From Solimonas sp964507195 (GTDB taxonomy: Bacteria; Pseudomonadota; Gammaproteobacteria; Nevskiales; Nevskiaceae), in assembly GCA_964507195.1 (NCBI GenBank), contig CAZDPA010000086.1:1-16764 (forward strand): 16,764 nucleotides of DNA, written 5' to 3'. The translations under genes were made by a program, and so were the position numbers. This document shows positions 16,031-16,764 of this stretch, one piece after another. The notes beneath the pieces were generated by a model. It saw only the letters and a program-made list of their open reading frames with translations. It made no database searches and was not told the origin of the DNA. The stretch's first letter is position 1. Each line of letters begins with the position of its first letter.

Positions 16031-16068
16031 CTCGATACACCTGCTACGCAGGCACTCGAGCCGAACGG
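16031..16068 (+). repeat. REP-like element, first of an inverted pair
   Basis: CTCGATACACC, a short hairpin CCTGC-TAC-GCAGG, then CACTCGAG and CGAACGG. The outer CTCGA and TCGAG also pair. The same arms occur inverted at 16102-16141 with a different hairpin core, showing an element with conserved ends and a covarying stem. Confidence 0.65.
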
Positions 16069-16101
16069 AGGGCGGTGGCATCCGGGGCGAACAACAAAAC
16101 C

Positions 16102-16141
16102 CCGTTCGTCTCGAGTGCCGCGCAACGCGCGGTGTATCGAG
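16102..16141 (-). repeat. REP-like element, second of an inverted pair
   Basis: On the minus strand it reads CTCGATACACC, a GC-rich hairpin core (CCGCG and CGCGG arms), then CACTCGAG and CGAACGG, matching the arms of the element at 16031-16068. The pair is separated by 33 bp. Together they could fold into a large stem or serve as a mobile REP doublet. Confidence 0.65.
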
Positions 16142-16181
16142 AGACCTGCACAAGGGCCCGAGGCAATCCGCTCAAGATGAT

Positions 16182-16232
16182 TCATCGTTCCTAAACGATG
16201 TATACCACTCTATTAGTCAATATTTAGTCACA
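16182..16232 (+). repeat. 51-bp AT-rich element, copy B
   Basis: Starts TCATCGTT, with ATCGTT and AACGAT forming a 6-bp inverted pair, and ends TTTAGTCACA. TTAGTCA occurs twice in it with starts 11 bp apart, one helical turn, as seen in direct-repeat sites of response regulators. It is the closest match to copy A at 8194-8244. Confidence 0.6.
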
Positions 16233-16351
16233 ATCAAGCGAAGCCCACGCCCGCCCAGCATTTCCCGCCGAATCCGCCAGTTCAGACACATTCCGAGATT
16301 TGCTCTCGGCCTCCCGGCCACGCCAGCGCGGAAGTTACTCGGTCGGCTTCG

Positions 16352-16402
16352 TCGTCGTTTTTTTATGATTGTTTGTAGATCTTTATTTAATCTTTACTCA
16401 CA
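16352..16402 (+). repeat. 51-bp AT-rich element, copy C (more diverged)
   Basis: Starts TCGTCGTT and ends AATCTTTACTCACA; 31 of 51 positions match copy A in an ungapped alignment by eye. The ends are conserved and the middle is not. It lies 314 bp ahead of the plus-strand gene at 16717. Confidence 0.45.
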
Positions 16403-16499
16403 GTCAACCAGAATATTTTTTCAGGCCTGCAGACGCCGAATCACCGCCGCTGCTGTCACATTTCTTCGCCTGCTCCATTGCGGCCTCAGGCAAGTCCAT

Positions 16500-16515
16500 G
16501 GATTCCTTGGAATCC
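16500..16515. repeat. 16-bp inverted repeat
   Basis: GGATTCC (16500-16506) and GGAATCC (16509-16515) are perfect 7-bp arms around TT. It is possibly an operator; the position is about 200 bp ahead of the next start codon. Confidence 0.4.
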
Positions 16516-16596
16516 TCCGGACGCGGCCTTTTTATGCACAGGCTATGCACCGCTCTTCCACCGTTCTCGCACCATATTGAACACAAGCTCTAGCGG

Positions 16597-16626
16597 TTGA
16601 CGACCCTCTGAACCACAAGATATGGT
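16597..16626 (+). promoter_or_regulatory. Sigma70-like promoter for the gene at 16717
   Basis: TTGACG (16597-16602) and TATGGT (16621-16626) are 18 bp apart, giving an expected start of transcription near 16633 and a leader of about 85 nt. Confidence 0.5.
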
Positions 16627-16635
16627 TGTCGCATC

Positions 16636-16664
16636 GCCACGGAACCCCATGAAGGGGCCGTGGC
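16636..16664 (+). ncRNA. Leader hairpin, attenuator-like
   Basis: GCCACGG and CCCC (16636-16648, with an AA bulge) pair with GGGG and CCGTGGC (16654-16664) around ATGAA: 11 base pairs. A TTTTT run follows after seven bases (16672-16676). The hairpin sits in the predicted leader of the gene at 16717 and could act as an attenuator or a mRNA stabiliser. It does not match a riboswitch class that I can confirm. Confidence 0.4.
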
Positions 16665-16716
16665 TTTGACGTTTTTCTTCACGAACTCATAAGTGCTCAG
16701 CGGGGAGCCCAATAAC

Positions 16717-16764
16717 ATGCAAACCACCACACTGGTTGCTCCGTCCCAAATGCAATCCGACCCC
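16717..16764 (+). CDS. Start of an unidentified protein, cut by window end
   Basis: An ATG at 16717 follows a good ribosome-binding site (GGGGAG at 16702-16707) and the frame is open to the window end, giving 16 residues: MQTTTLVAPSQMQSDP. This is too little to recognise a family. The long, motif-rich upstream region suggests a regulated gene. Confidence 0.55.
   Translation, partial: MQTTTLVAPSQMQSDP

Larger units (their letters stand above)
15754..16716. other. 963-bp gene-free regulatory region
   Basis: The spacer between the divergent giant gene and the plus-strand gene at 16717 has no convincing coding frame: the open frames here are short or low-quality. From left to right it holds the leader of the giant gene, a perfect hairpin, an inverted REP-like pair, two 51-bp AT-rich elements, a 16-bp palindrome, a promoter-like pair and a strong leader hairpin, each listed separately. 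AT content rises sharply at 16180-16235 and 16355-16430. Confidence 0.8.

Noticed and set aside
8194..16232. Composite mobile element bounded by the 51-bp repeats
   Set aside because: No transposase or integrase, no target duplications visible, and repeats are only about three-quarters identical; kept only as a possibility in the findings.
16532..16540. DnaA box TTATGCACA, possible origin
   Set aside because: A single consensus match and one near match; no cluster, no dnaA or dnaN, so most likely chance.
16597..16664. c-di-GMP-I (GEMM) riboswitch
   Set aside because: AACC, CGCA and GCC-CGG segments occur in a similar order, but the GAAA tetraloop, the CGCAAAGCC core and the closing strand are missing.

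Overview
The window is GC-rich, dense in coding sequence and has the gene content of a free-living gammaproteobacterium. It holds an E. coli-like PrlC, an ExoIII-type XthA, a LemA protein with a GIDE-type partner, outer-membrane beta-barrels, lipoprotein and Tat signals, and REP-like hairpins next to a GTAG tetranucleotide. The family-level placement (Nevskiales, Steroidobacterales or Xanthomonadales-like) is an inference, not something read directly. There are no rRNA or tRNA genes, no CRISPR array, and no transposase or integrase.

Layout. Positions 1-502 (minus) hold the N-terminal part of a lipoprotein alpha/beta-hydrolase that runs off the window. Divergent from it are lemA (608-1180) and a two-TM GIDE-like protein carrying an EF-hand (1203-2147), very likely one transcript. 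prlC, an M3 metallopeptidase, follows (2311-4368) behind a 24-bp palindrome. prlC converges on a minus-strand outer-membrane beta-barrel gene (4488-5345), with a REP-like pair between them. A Tat-exported FecR-domain protein (5401-6147) diverges from the barrel gene. Then come xthA (6198-6968) and an HD/PDE-type phosphohydrolase (7064-8056) with its own operator-like repeats.

The second half is dominated by one minus-strand frame, 8278-15753, encoding 2,491 aa. In order it has a lipoprotein-like signal, six propeller-like repeats, cadherin-like segments, ten Calx-beta domains (eight nearly identical, flanked by two Cys-containing ones) and a Thr/Pro/Ser stalk. After that, in the same frame, come a C-terminal sorting (CTERM) type tail, a second signal peptide, two bacterial SH3 domains and an OmpA-like beta-barrel. 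An internal sorting tail followed directly by a signal peptide is the most unusual thing in the window. It looks like a fusion or polyprotein of a surface adhesin and its outer-membrane partner.

Upstream of this gene is a 963-bp gene-free region (15754-16716). It holds an inverted REP-like pair, two copies of a 51-bp AT-rich element (a third copy lies at the 3' end of the giant gene), a promoter-like pair and a strong leader hairpin before a plus-strand gene that begins at 16717 and is cut by the window end.

How the genes fit together. Much of the window concerns the envelope: LemA/GIDE in the inner membrane, FecR and a barrel protein exported from a divergent pair, and a Ca2+-binding-type surface protein with a barrel. 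prlC and xthA are housekeeping. No single pathway links everything. The Calx-beta/CTERM/SH3/barrel frame and the repeated 51-bp element around it are the best candidates for an undescribed system.
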